Origin: Lactiplantibacillus brownii
GTDB lineage: Bacteria; Bacillota; Bacilli; Lactobacillales; Lactobacillaceae
Assembly: GCF_031085375.1 (NCBI RefSeq)
Contig: NZ_JAVCWF010000001.1
Location: forward strand, 1,922,001-1,986,000
Direction of reading: 5' to 3'
DNA length: 64,000 nt
Below are positions 9,066 through 16,574 of the stretch, piece by piece. The position numbers and the translations under genes were made by a program. The notes below the pieces were generated by a model. That model was not told the DNA's origin. It made no database searches and saw only the letters and a list, made by a program, of their open reading frames with translations. How positions within the stretch are numbered: the first letter of the stretch is position 1; every line of letters starts with the position of its first letter.

Positions 9066-9120
9066 AAAGACCGATTAGTTCAGACTCAAGTTTTTTCGAG
9101 TCCGGACCAATCGGCTTTTT
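9066..9120. terminator. Bidirectional terminator between aspartokinase and the ABC operon
   Basis: Nested inverted repeat: CCGATT 9071-9076 with AATCGG 9109-9114, and GACTC 9083-9087 with GAGTC 9098-9102, flanked by A-rich and T-rich tails. It can end both the plus-strand kinase gene and the minus-strand transporter operon. Confidence 0.85.
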
Positions 9121-9134
9121 ATTGTGGGCAATCC

Positions 9135-9971
9135 TTAGTTCTCGACTTTTTGATCACCAAACCATTTTTTATTGATTTTAGCTAAGGTCCCATTGGCTTT
9201 TAACGTCTTCAAACCAGCATTGATTTTAGCTTTCATCGTCTTGTCACCTTTACGCAACCCAACCGCAAAGTCTTCTGACTTAAAGGTCCCCTGTGTCTCA
9301 TGATAATCGGCGGAGTTGGCTTCATGCTTGATGTAATAGTTCGCGTAAACACTATCGATCAATAGCCCCTGAATCCGACCCGCATTGAGGTCTAAGAACG
9401 CATTCGTGAATGTATCGTACTGCACTGGTGTTTTCTTAGCGATTTTATTCTTCAACAATTTCGGATTATTTTCCAAAGATTCATAACCAGATGACCCAGA
9501 TTGGACACCAAGCGCTTTACCAGTCATGTCATTGAAAGAATTAATGTGATTTTTTCTTAAAGAAACCAGCACTTGCTTATTCTTCAGATAAGTATTACTA
9601 AACGCAACGACTTTTTCACGTTGTGGATTTTTCGTATAACCATTCCAAATGAGATCAATCGTGCCGTTCCGTAATTCAGTCGCGTTCATCGACCAATCGA
9701 TAGTCTGGAAACTCACCTTAATCCCATATAGCTTGAAAACCGCGCGAGCAAGATCGATATCATAGCCCACCAGTTTCCCGGATTTTTCCCGAAAGCCCAT
9801 TGGCACGAAACTATCATCTAGTCCAACCACGACCGTGCCCCGTTGCTTGATCTTTGACCAAGTATCTTGGGTATCTGCCCGGGTTGTCACGTTTTCACAA
9901 CCAGATAATGTGCTGGCAAGCCCTAGTAAGACCACGAAGAGAAGACCCAGTGAAATTAATCTTTTTTTCAT
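9135..9971 (-). CDS. Amino-acid ABC transporter substrate-binding lipoprotein (histidine predicted)
   Basis: A 278-residue type 3 periplasmic-binding-protein-like lipoprotein. The N-terminus has a basic head, a hydrophobic stretch and a lipobox LSGC (Cys about residue 25), so it should be lipid-anchored on the outer face of the membrane. The mature part shows family landmarks such as GTVVVGLDDSFVPMGF, GYDIDLARAV and ALGVQSGSSGYESL. It is last in a permease-ATPase-binding protein operon. The family transports polar amino acids. I infer histidine because the T-box upstream has a CAC specifier (11592-11594). Confidence 0.85.
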   Translation of the reverse strand: MKKRLISLGLLFVVLLGLASTLSGCENVTTRADTQDTWSKIKQRGTVVVGLDDSFVPMGFREKSGKLVGYDIDLARAVFKLYGIKVSFQTIDWSMNATELRNGTIDLIWNGYTKNPQREKVVAFSNTYLKNKQVLVSLRKNHINSFNDMTGKALGVQSGSSGYESLENNPKLLKNKIAKKTPVQYDTFTNAFLDLNAGRIQGLLIDSVYANYYIKHEANSADYHETQGTFKSEDFAVGLRKGDKTMKAKINAGLKTLKANGTLAKINKKWFGDQKVEN

Positions 9972-9982
9972 ACGATCCCCTC

Positions 9983-10624
9983 CTACTTCGTTTGATTCGG
10001 TTCAACGTGTAACATTTCATCCGCGATATTTTCTGCAAAGGTAATGTCATGGCTGACCACGATTTGGGTCATCCCATCAGCTTTAAGTCCTAAGATCAGC
10101 TTTTCAACTTCTTGGCGTAAATTAGGATCTAGCGCTGAAGTTGGTTCGTCATAACACAACACATTGGGCTTCATGGCTAATGCTCGCGCAATCGCCACCC
10201 GTTGTTGTTGCCCACCAGATAATTGGTAAGGATATTGATCCCCATGATCTTCCAAATTTAACCGATCTAACAGTTTGTTAGCGGCTGCTTTCGCTTCAGT
10301 GGCACTCTGCTTTAAGACCATCGTTGGGGCTAACGTAATATTTTGAAGCACCGTTAAATGTGGAAATAACTCGAAATTTTGGAAAACCACGCCGATCACA
10401 CTGTCGTTAGTCCGATTCGTATAAGGATCAAAGGCCTTACCATCTACTAAGAATGCGCCGCTATCAACTTGTTCCAGACCAGTGATACAACGTAATAAAG
10501 TTGTTTTCCCGGCACCGGAAGGACCCACAATACTTAAGATCTCGCCATCTTTAACAGTCAGATTCAGCTTGTTTATGATCGTGCGATCGCCGAAACTTTT
10601 AGTGATATTTTTAAGTTCTAACAT
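9983..10624 (-). CDS. Polar amino-acid ABC transporter ATP-binding protein
   Basis: A 213-residue ABC ATPase with Walker A GPSGAGKTT, Q-loop FQNFELFPHLTV, signature LSGGQQQR, Walker B NVLCYDEPTSALDP and H-loop VSHD. This is the GlnQ/HisP-like importer class. It is short for that class (usually about 240 residues) because the C-terminus ends soon after the H-loop. The ATG at 10624 has a GGAGGG site. It lies 12 bp from both operon neighbours, so the three products should form one importer. Substrate by context: histidine. Confidence 0.93.
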   Translation of the reverse strand: MLELKNITKSFGDRTIINKLNLTVKDGEILSIVGPSGAGKTTLLRCITGLEQVDSGAFLVDGKAFDPYTNRTNDSVIGVVFQNFELFPHLTVLQNITLAPTMVLKQSATEAKAAANKLLDRLNLEDHGDQYPYQLSGGQQQRVAIARALAMKPNVLCYDEPTSALDPNLRQEVEKLILGLKADGMTQIVVSHDITFAENIADEMLHVEPNQTK

Positions 10625-10636
10625 ATTGAGCCCTCC

Positions 10637-11278
10637 CTATTTCCAATAACTATAACGTTTTTCAATCTGTCGTAACACGAAGGTCGTCACTGCGGTGAGC
10701 AGTAAGTAGATCACACCGACCAAGACGAGTGGTACCAAGGTGACATCACGCGCCGTGGCCACGTTACCAGCTCGTAATAAATCTCCGATCCCGATGACGT
10801 AAACTAAGGATGAATCCTTGATCAAATTGATGACTTCATTCCCAACGGACGGAATGACGATCTTGACGACTTGTGGAATCACGATTTTACGAATCGTTTG
10901 GCCGTAGCTTAATCGTAAGACTCGCGCACTTTCATATTGGCCATTATCAATGGATTGTAAGCCGCCACGGAAGATTTCGGCGAAGTAAGCCGCGTAGTTT
11001 AAGATAAAGGCAAACAGTGCCGCTTCATACCGTGGAAAGACGACGCCAATCAATGGTAAACCGTAAAAGACGAAAATTAATTGTAGCAATAATGGCGTGC
11101 CACGCATTAACCAAACATAGAAGTTAATCACCCATTGTAACGGTTTGATTTTTGAAATTAATCCTAAACTTAAAACTAATCCTAAGGGTAACGACCCAAT
11201 CAACGTCCAAAGGAAAATCTGAAGCGTCATCCCGGCGCCGGCTAATAATGATGGCAAAATTTCTGAAATATAGTGCAT
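10637..11278 (-). CDS. Polar amino-acid ABC transporter permease
   Basis: A 213-residue membrane protein with about five hydrophobic helices and the EAA-loop region (ESARVLRLSYGQTIRKIVIPQ, shown here by its ends ESARV and VIPQ). It belongs to the HisM/GlnP-type permeases. Two ATG codons compete: 11284 has almost no gap after the GGGAGGG site, while 11278 (MHYISEIL) has a 7-base gap, so I choose 11278. First gene of the operon, immediately after the double T-box leader. Confidence 0.92.
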   Translation of the reverse strand: MHYISEILPSLLAGAGMTLQIFLWTLIGSLPLGLVLSLGLISKIKPLQWVINFYVWLMRGTPLLLQLIFVFYGLPLIGVVFPRYEAALFAFILNYAAYFAEIFRGGLQSIDNGQYESARVLRLSYGQTIRKIVIPQVVKIVIPSVGNEVINLIKDSSLVYVIGIGDLLRAGNVATARDVTLVPLVLVGVIYLLLTAVTTFVLRQIEKRYSYWK

Positions 11279-11292
11279 CTGCATTCCCTCCC

Positions 11293-11695
11293 AATTTTTA
11301 TCACAGTAACAAAAAAGTCCTCTTGAGAAATTAAAATTATCTCAAGAGGACGTCTATGCGCGGTGCCACCTCACTTCACAGCAACCTCACAGTTACTGCC
11401 TCAGGGAGTTTAGTGATAAATACAAAAAAATCGTCCCTAGGTCTAAAACCTAAGAGGACGATTAAATCGCGGTGCCACCTCATCTTTATCAATTGCTCAC
11501 GCAACTGAACTCAGCGAGTTTATCACTAAACTCCGCCGCTAACGAGGCCAACCGGAACAGCTTACTTGATTCAGCCATTCAACTCACAGATGTGTTTCGT
11601 CTCCTAAACGTGATCGACTTTTCAGCATCGTCGATTCTCTGCACGCCGTTTAAGCAACTACTCTTCTGTTCTCTGTCTTTTTTAATGTTGCTCTC
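11293..11695 (-). promoter_or_regulatory. T-box leader, His specifier (CAC), with duplicated antiterminator/terminator module
   Basis: The minus-strand leader has a Stem I region (about 11580-11680, with AGAGTAG on its 5' side) and specifier loop GAAA-CAC-A followed by the closing strand TCTGT. The CAC at 11592-11594 is the histidine codon. The same geometry gives GTA in the valS leader and ATG in the met leader, which supports the reading. Two T-box sequences follow (GGTGGCACCGCG at about 11468-11479 and again at about 11359-11370). Each precedes its own terminator: 11424-11462, and 11311-11351 with the perfect 12-bp stem GTCCTCTTGAGA. Only one Stem I is visible. Uncharged tRNA-His should favour read-through into the transporter. 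Confidence 0.88.
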
Positions 11696-11724
11696 ATAAT
11701 AACCAAAACAAGCTCACTCGTCAA
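11696..11724 (-). promoter_or_regulatory. Promoter for the His T-box/ABC transporter operon
   Basis: Minus strand: TTGACG (11719-11724), 17-bp spacer, TATTAT (11696-11701). It starts 8 bp after the minD stop codon, with no terminator between, so some read-through from the mre-min operon is possible. Confidence 0.75.
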
Positions 11725-11731
11725 GCCTTTT

Positions 11732-12538
11732 TCACTTATTTCGGTGAAAAATTCCAGTGATCCGCGACCAAACGCCTGGTTTTTGTTGTTCCAAATTCAT
11801 TAACGGCACGGTCTCGCCCTCAATCCGACGCGCAATATTACGATAACCTTGTGCGGCTGGATTTTTAGGATCTAAGACCACTGGTTCACCATTGTTTGAA
11901 GTCCGAATGACGGCATCATCATCAAAAACAATGCCCAATAGGTCGATGGATAAATGATGCGTAATTTCATCAATATCCATGGTTTCACCATCTTGCATCA
12001 TCCGCCGGCGAATCCGGTTGATAACGAGTTTAGGTGCTTCGGCCAACGGATATTGTTCCAGTAAACCAACGACCCGATCAGCATCACGAATTGCCGAAAT
12101 TTCGGGTGTCGAGACAATGATCGCCGCATCGGCTCCCGCAATCGCATTCATAAAGCCCCGTTCAATCCCGGCAGGACAATCCAATAAAATGTAATCAAAG
12201 TCGGGCTTCAATTCTTCAACGACGGCTTTAACTTGTTCCGGATTTAAGGAATCCTTATCTGCGTTTTGAGCAGCAGGTAGTAAGAACAACAAATCATCAA
12301 AGCGCTTGTCTTTGACTAAAGCTTGGCGAATTTGAGCACGATTTTCAACGACATCCACGATGTCATATAAAATCCGATTATCCAAGCCTAAAATAACATC
12401 CAAATTTCGTAGTCCGATATCCAAATCAACCAGGCAAACTTTTTTGCCCATTAAGGCCAAAGCCGTGCCAAGATTGGCGGTCGTGGTCGTTTTACCAACG
12501 CCACCCTTACCAGAGGTGACCACAATAGCTTTTCCCAT
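11732..12538 (-). CDS. minD: Septum-site determining ATPase MinD
   Basis: MinD is a membrane-associated ParA/MRP-type ATPase that recruits MinC to block division near poles. The 268-residue protein has the deviant Walker A KGGVGKTT near residue 11, the DxDxGLRNLD motif (VDLDIGLRNLD) and a C-terminal amphipathic helix (about WSRITGIFHRNK) for membrane binding. The ATG overlaps the minC stop (TAATG). It is the last gene of mreBCD-minCD; no terminator is seen before the next promoter. Confidence 0.97.
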   Translation of the reverse strand: MGKAIVVTSGKGGVGKTTTTANLGTALALMGKKVCLVDLDIGLRNLDVILGLDNRILYDIVDVVENRAQIRQALVKDKRFDDLLFLLPAAQNADKDSLNPEQVKAVVEELKPDFDYILLDCPAGIERGFMNAIAGADAAIIVSTPEISAIRDADRVVGLLEQYPLAEAPKLVINRIRRRMMQDGETMDIDEITHHLSIDLLGIVFDDDAVIRTSNNGEPVVLDPKNPAAQGYRNIARRIEGETVPLMNLEQQKPGVWSRITGIFHRNK

Positions 12539-13206
12539 TAAAGACGTCCTCCATTCCGTGTAAATAATTTAGGCCGGACCCGTTTCAATTGTGCTAACGG
12601 GACATAGTCGAGGGCTTGAATATCGTTAATATAAACCACATTCGTCCCGGCCACGATTTTATCTTTATCAACCAATTCCATTAATTCTCCGACACGGACT
12701 CGTGGGACCGTTGCTAAGTCACTCACAATTGCAGCATCGTTATGATCAGGATACCCTGCTTCAAGGGCCCCAACCACTTCACCCATGACAAAAATACTGC
12801 CAGTGGCCCGCAAAACGCCACCTTCATGGATCTTACCAAAGAACAAGACGTCGCCAGTGACGGCAACGACTTGGCCATTACGAATAATTTGATTCACTAA
12901 GTGGACCGTGTTTCGTTCGACCATTGCTAACGCATCCGCCGTCAAAATAACCTCCGCTGCTAATTTATGAATGCTAAACAGCGGGTAACGGTTCACGAGC
13001 TGGGTCACCTTTTGATTTTGCTCAGCCGTCAATAGTCGGCCTTCGGTGTCCATATCAAATGAGATCTGTTTATCAGTCGTATTGTCCACTTGTAACCGAT
13101 CCAACAAGGTCTTTAAGTCAACCATAATCGCGTCGAAACTCGCTGCTTGTCGAAAGATTAATTCATAGCCATCATTACTGGCTTTTAAAATTACACTTTG
13201 CTGCAT
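12538..13206 (-). CDS. minC: Septum-site determining protein MinC
   Basis: MinC inhibits FtsZ polymerisation when activated by MinD. At 222 residues it has the variable N-terminal domain (about 1-105) and the C-terminal beta-helix domain with glycine-spaced repeats (RNGQVVAVTGDVLFFGKIHEGG, by its ends RNGQVV and HEGG, then ATGSIFVMGEVVGALEAG). ATG 13206 has GAAAGGA. It lies 21 bp after mreD and overlaps minD by one base pair of codons, so translation is coupled. Confidence 0.93.
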   Translation of the reverse strand: MQQSVILKASNDGYELIFRQAASFDAIMVDLKTLLDRLQVDNTTDKQISFDMDTEGRLLTAEQNQKVTQLVNRYPLFSIHKLAAEVILTADALAMVERNTVHLVNQIIRNGQVVAVTGDVLFFGKIHEGGVLRATGSIFVMGEVVGALEAGYPDHNDAAIVSDLATVPRVRVGELMELVDKDKIVAGTNVVYINDIQALDYVPLAQLKRVRPKLFTRNGGRL

Positions 13207-13227
13207 GTCCGAATTCCTTTCTACCGA

Positions 13228-13743
13228 CTAATTGACCCTGAGATATAACTGTCGTACCGGATAGTACAAAATCACAAAGATTGCTAAGTTGACCGCAATC
13301 GTTGGGCCTAACGTGTAAACCGCAAAGTCGGCAAGATTGCTAGTCACCACTTTGCCCATGACGTACCATGCGTACACAAATGCTTCTACGATCGTTAAGT
13401 TAATAATATAGACCATTAGTAACGTTAGAAAGTTTAAGTCTAACCACGGTTTGATTTGACGACATAAATACACCACAAGTGGTAAGGCCACTAAGTAAAC
13501 GCCAAAGACGCCCGTATAATACCAATCAAAAACAAGTCCGGCAAACGCGGACCAAGTCACGATTGGTAAATCATCACGGTCATCTAAAAAGACGGCAAAA
13601 ATAATCCACAATAACACCAAGTGCAACACACTCGAATAGGGATATCTAAACAAACTTCCCGCAAAGACATTCGATAGTGAGCCATCTAAAAACAACGCTA
13701 AAAACAGTCCAATTGGGAAGATAATTCTTAAACGTGATTTCAA
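13228..13743 (-). CDS. mreD: Rod-shape determining protein MreD
   Basis: A 171-residue integral membrane protein with five to six hydrophobic segments, typical of MreD, which works with MreC and MreB in the elongasome. The start is TTG 13743 (GGGAGGG upstream, 6-base gap); no closer ATG exists. The ribosome-binding site overlaps the mreC stop codon. Identification rests on hydropathy, length and position between mreC and minC. Confidence 0.9.
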   Translation of the reverse strand: MKSRLRIIFPIGLFLALFLDGSLSNVFAGSLFRYPYSSVLHLVLLWIIFAVFLDDRDDLPIVTWSAFAGLVFDWYYTGVFGVYLVALPLVVYLCRQIKPWLDLNFLTLLMVYIINLTIVEAFVYAWYVMGKVVTSNLADFAVYTLGPTIAVNLAIFVILYYPVRQLYLRVN

Positions 13744-13755
13744 AGTTAACCCTCC

Positions 13756-14601
13756 CTATTGTTCAGCAACCGTAACCACCGTTAAGTCGGTCAGGTCAGC
13801 TGCAGGTTTGATTTCAACTTCAGAAGCCAGCCCATAATCATCTTGTTTAATTTTGGCAACCGTCCCCACATAGAGGCCTTTAGGTGTTAATCCACCTAAA
13901 CCACTGGTAACGACTTTATCGCCCTTTTTGATCTTAACTGACGAAGTCACAGAACCCATTTGAATATAGTTATTGCTCGTGTCAAAACCAGTGACGATCC
14001 CATTGACCGTTTTACCAGCCGAGTTCGTAATCTGAATGGCAAACTTATTTGAAGATGAACTCGTGTTAGAAATTAATTCAACTTTCGAATTGGTCTGGTT
14101 AACTTCAACAATACGACCAATCAATCCCGCTTGTGACATCACTGGCATATTCTTCTTAACACCCGCAGTTGCCCCTTTTGAAATCACCAATTGGTTCATC
14201 CAAGAAGACGGTGTCCGCGTCAACACATTGGCTGAAACCGCCGTGTAATCGGTTAAGGACTCGTTCAATTTCAATTCTTTACGCAATTGCTTGTTTTCAG
14301 CAGTTGCGGTTTGTGCATTGACCTTGGCTTGCGCTAACTGATCAACTTGCTTCTTTAACTTTTGGTTTTCTTGATAAGTGTTCAGCAAGTCAGAAACTGA
14401 ATTTGTCGCACTTTGGAGCCCGTTTACTGGCCAAGCAATGACCCGATTGACCGCACCCGCCACATCGTTACCAAATTGTTGGACTAATGGTGGTGTCGAT
14501 TTACGGTCCCGAATGGCGACAGAAACGCTCATCAGACCGAAACTGATTATTAGGATAATAATCGCAATGACCAATTTACGGTTAGAAAAAAACTTTTGCA
14601 T
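13756..14601 (-). CDS. mreC: Rod-shape determining protein MreC
   Basis: MreC is a bitopic membrane protein scaffolding lateral cell-wall synthesis. The 281-residue sequence has an N-terminal TM helix (about 9-28), a coiled-coil stretch (about 65-110, rich in N, K, L, Q) and a C-terminal beta domain with typical segments SSWMNQLVISKGA, GLIGRIVEVN and VTSGLGGLTPKGL. Second gene of mreBCD; the 70-bp gap to mreB contains a strong GC-rich hairpin (14644-14665). Confidence 0.94.
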   Translation of the reverse strand: MQKFFSNRKLVIAIIILIISFGLMSVSVAIRDRKSTPPLVQQFGNDVAGAVNRVIAWPVNGLQSATNSVSDLLNTYQENQKLKKQVDQLAQAKVNAQTATAENKQLRKELKLNESLTDYTAVSANVLTRTPSSWMNQLVISKGATAGVKKNMPVMSQAGLIGRIVEVNQTNSKVELISNTSSSSNKFAIQITNSAGKTVNGIVTGFDTSNNYIQMGSVTSSVKIKKGDKVVTSGLGGLTPKGLYVGTVAKIKQDDYGLASEVEIKPAADLTDLTVVTVAEQ

Positions 14602-14643
14602 AATGAACCCCCGGTCGAAAATTCAAAGATTTAACAATAAATA

Positions 14644-14665
14644 AGCGGGAAGTCATCTTCCCGCT
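14644..14665 (-). terminator. Hairpin between mreB and mreC (attenuator or processing site)
   Basis: A perfect 9-bp stem (AGCGGGAAG/CTTCCCGCT, 4-base loop) is followed on the minus strand by TTATTTATTG. The T run is interrupted, so it may terminate only part of the transcripts and set mreB above mreCD. Partial termination is inference. Confidence 0.5.
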
Positions 14666-14671
14666 CACCTG

Positions 14672-15676
14672 TTATCGCTTTTTCATAACATCAATGCTTT
14701 TAAGTGATTCACCGGTCCCGACCGCTACACAATCAAGTGGTTCGTTCGCAATGAAGACTGGCACCTTGGTTTCGTCAGCAATCACTTCGGAAAGATTCTT
14801 TAATAATGCGCCACCACCGGTCAAAACAATCCCATGATCGATGACGTCAGAGGCAATTTCCGGTGACGTTTCTTCAAGGGTTTCCTTGATTGCCGAAACA
14901 ATTTCGGAAACGATTTCTTGAATGGCTTCTGAAACATCCGTTGCTGAGATTTCAACCGTCTTTGGTAGCCCAGTCAAGAGATCCCGACCACGAATTGTTG
15001 AACTCTCAATGTCTTCAGCTGCTTTCATCGAGGCTGAGCCGACATCCATCTTCAACTGTTCAGCCGTACGTTCACCAATCAGCAAGTTAAATTTTTGACG
15101 GACATGATAGATGATTGAATCATCGATCTTGTCGCCCGCCATCCGAATTGAACGACTGGACACGATCCCACCTAAGGAAATCGTGGCCACGTCGGTCGTC
15201 CCGCCACCGATATCGACCACCATACTACCGGTTGGATCCATGACTGGCAAGCCAGCACCGATCGCCGCAGCAAATGGTTCTTCAATGACATAAGCATCAC
15301 GCGCACCAGCAACTCGGGTTGCATCGATCACTGCTCGTTTTTCAACTTCGGTAACACCTGATGGCACACAGACCATGACGTAAGGCTTGCCGTTTGAACG
15401 GCCTAATGTCTTTTGAATAAAGTATTTCATCATCGCCACAGTGGTATCGTAATCCGCAATGACCCCGTCTTTCATTGGTCGAATAGCCACAATACTTGCA
15501 GGCGTTCTCCCAATCATTTCGCGGGCGTCTGAGCCAACGGATACGATTTCACCAGTCTTCGTGTTCTTCGCAACTACAGATGGTTCCCGCAGTACGATTC
15601 CCTTGCCGTCAACATACACAATCGTATTGGCAGTACCGAGATCGATCCCGATATTCTTTGTCCCAAATCCGAACAC
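14672..15676 (-). CDS. mreB: Actin-like cell-shape protein MreB
   Basis: MreB polymerises under the membrane and positions elongation machinery. The sequence has actin-fold phosphate loops ([26 protein letters not shown]) and the adenosine motif [11 protein letters not shown] choose GTG 15676 as start: GAAGGG lies 9 bases upstream, while the ATG at 15685 touches that site. The result, [14 protein letters not shown], also matches the usual MreB N-terminus. Length 334 residues. It heads mreBCD-minCD. A second paralogue (Mbl-like) is at 48888-49883. Confidence 0.96.
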   Translation of the reverse strand: MFGFGTKNIGIDLGTANTIVYVDGKGIVLREPSVVAKNTKTGEIVSVGSDAREMIGRTPASIVAIRPMKDGVIADYDTTVAMMKYFIQKTLGRSNGKPYVMVCVPSGVTEVEKRAVIDATRVAGARDAYVIEEPFAAAIGAGLPVMDPTGSMVVDIGGGTTDVATISLGGIVSSRSIRMAGDKIDDSIIYHVRQKFNLLIGERTAEQLKMDVGSASMKAAEDIESSTIRGRDLLTGLPKTVEISATDVSEAIQEIVSEIVSAIKETLEETSPEIASDVIDHGIVLTGGGALLKNLSEVIADETKVPVFIANEPLDCVAVGTGESLKSIDVMKKR

Positions 15677-15731
15677 TACATTCATCCCTTCATCAATTAC
15701 AATTTAATTTTTATTAGTCATAATAGTAAGT

Positions 15732-15737
15732 ATTATA
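15732..15737 (-). promoter_or_regulatory. mreB promoter, extended -10
   Basis: Minus strand TATAAT preceded by TATGC (a TGn extended -10). The -35 position holds only TTTTTA. The start site would be about 50 bases before the mreB GTG. Nothing else was recognised between mreB and radC. Confidence 0.5.
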
Positions 15738-15893
15738 GCATAATAGCTCAGCATTAAAAATACTGCCTGAAACCTAGCATACCGTAATCTATTAAAAAAT
15801 ACAGTCCCATTATTGAACTTAGATAAAATTTAACAAAAAAACGCGACTAAAGCGAACAAAACACTCGCCCTAACCCCGTTATTTTAACACATT

Positions 15894-16535
15894 CTATTCT
15901 GAATCCGTATTACAATTTAACAATCCTTGCTCCGCGAAACTAAAATAATCCGTGGCGCCAACCACGAAACTATCTAGGAGTGGCAAGCCTAACAGCTTGC
16001 CACCAGCGGACAGGCGTTCAGTAAATTCGGTATCTTTACCTGACGGCTCACAATCCCCACTCGGATGATTATGAGCAATCACTACCCGAGCCGTATTAGT
16101 TAGTAAGGCCGCCTGAAAAATTTCACGCGGATGGACCGGACAAGCATTCAAAGTGCCCTGAAAAACGATTTGGCGTTTCAGAATCTGATTCTTTGTATCC
16201 AAACAGATCAGTAATAACTGCTCCTGAGCGAGTCCAGCAAAATCATGTAGCAATTGTTCACCAATTTGCTGACTGCCATAAACTTGCCCTAAAACAATCC
16301 GTGGTTGGGCCTGCAACAGTCGCCCACAACGTAATGCCGTGAGCAAACTATTCCAGAGTGGATCACTGTTAGGCTGCCGCGACCAAGCCGTCACCTCAGC
16401 GGCAGGATAAGCGCCCTCGAAAGCCAAAGTAGCGGCCGCGGCGGCACTTGGATCTAAGAAGTCCCGGAAGTAGCGCTGAATCAAATGATGAATCTGTGTG
16501 CCATGATCGTCCGTGCGACCAGTTAATAAACTCAT
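15894..16535 (-). CDS. radC: RadC-family JAMM/MPN protein, short N-terminus
   Basis: The C-terminal half carries the RadC metalloprotease-like motif HNHPSGDCEPSGKDTEF (H-x-H-P-S-G then D). The N-terminal part still shows an LLTGR and helix-hairpin-helix-like segment, but the usual start of RadC (the RPREKL region) is absent. At 213 residues it is slightly short. ATG 16535 has AGGGGG. There is no room for the missing part, because the folC stop is only 39 bases upstream. The biochemical role of RadC is still unsettled; the old DNA-repair assignment in E. coli is doubtful. Confidence 0.85.
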   Translation of the reverse strand: MSLLTGRTDDHGTQIHHLIQRYFRDFLDPSAAAAATLAFEGAYPAAEVTAWSRQPNSDPLWNSLLTALRCGRLLQAQPRIVLGQVYGSQQIGEQLLHDFAGLAQEQLLLICLDTKNQILKRQIVFQGTLNACPVHPREIFQAALLTNTARVVIAHNHPSGDCEPSGKDTEFTERLSAGGKLLGLPLLDSFVVGATDYFSFAEQGLLNCNTDSE

Positions 16536-16574
16536 GCGAAAGCCCCCTATCTAATAGGTAGTTCCGCATTTGGG

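Noticed and set aside
11472..11699. 75-codon plus-strand frame
   Set aside because: It is antisense to the His T-box leader, whose structure explains the sequence.
15861..15875. Possible SOS box near radC (GCGAACAAAACACTCG)
   Set aside because: Only one half-site matches; the second arm reads CACTCG, not GTTCG.
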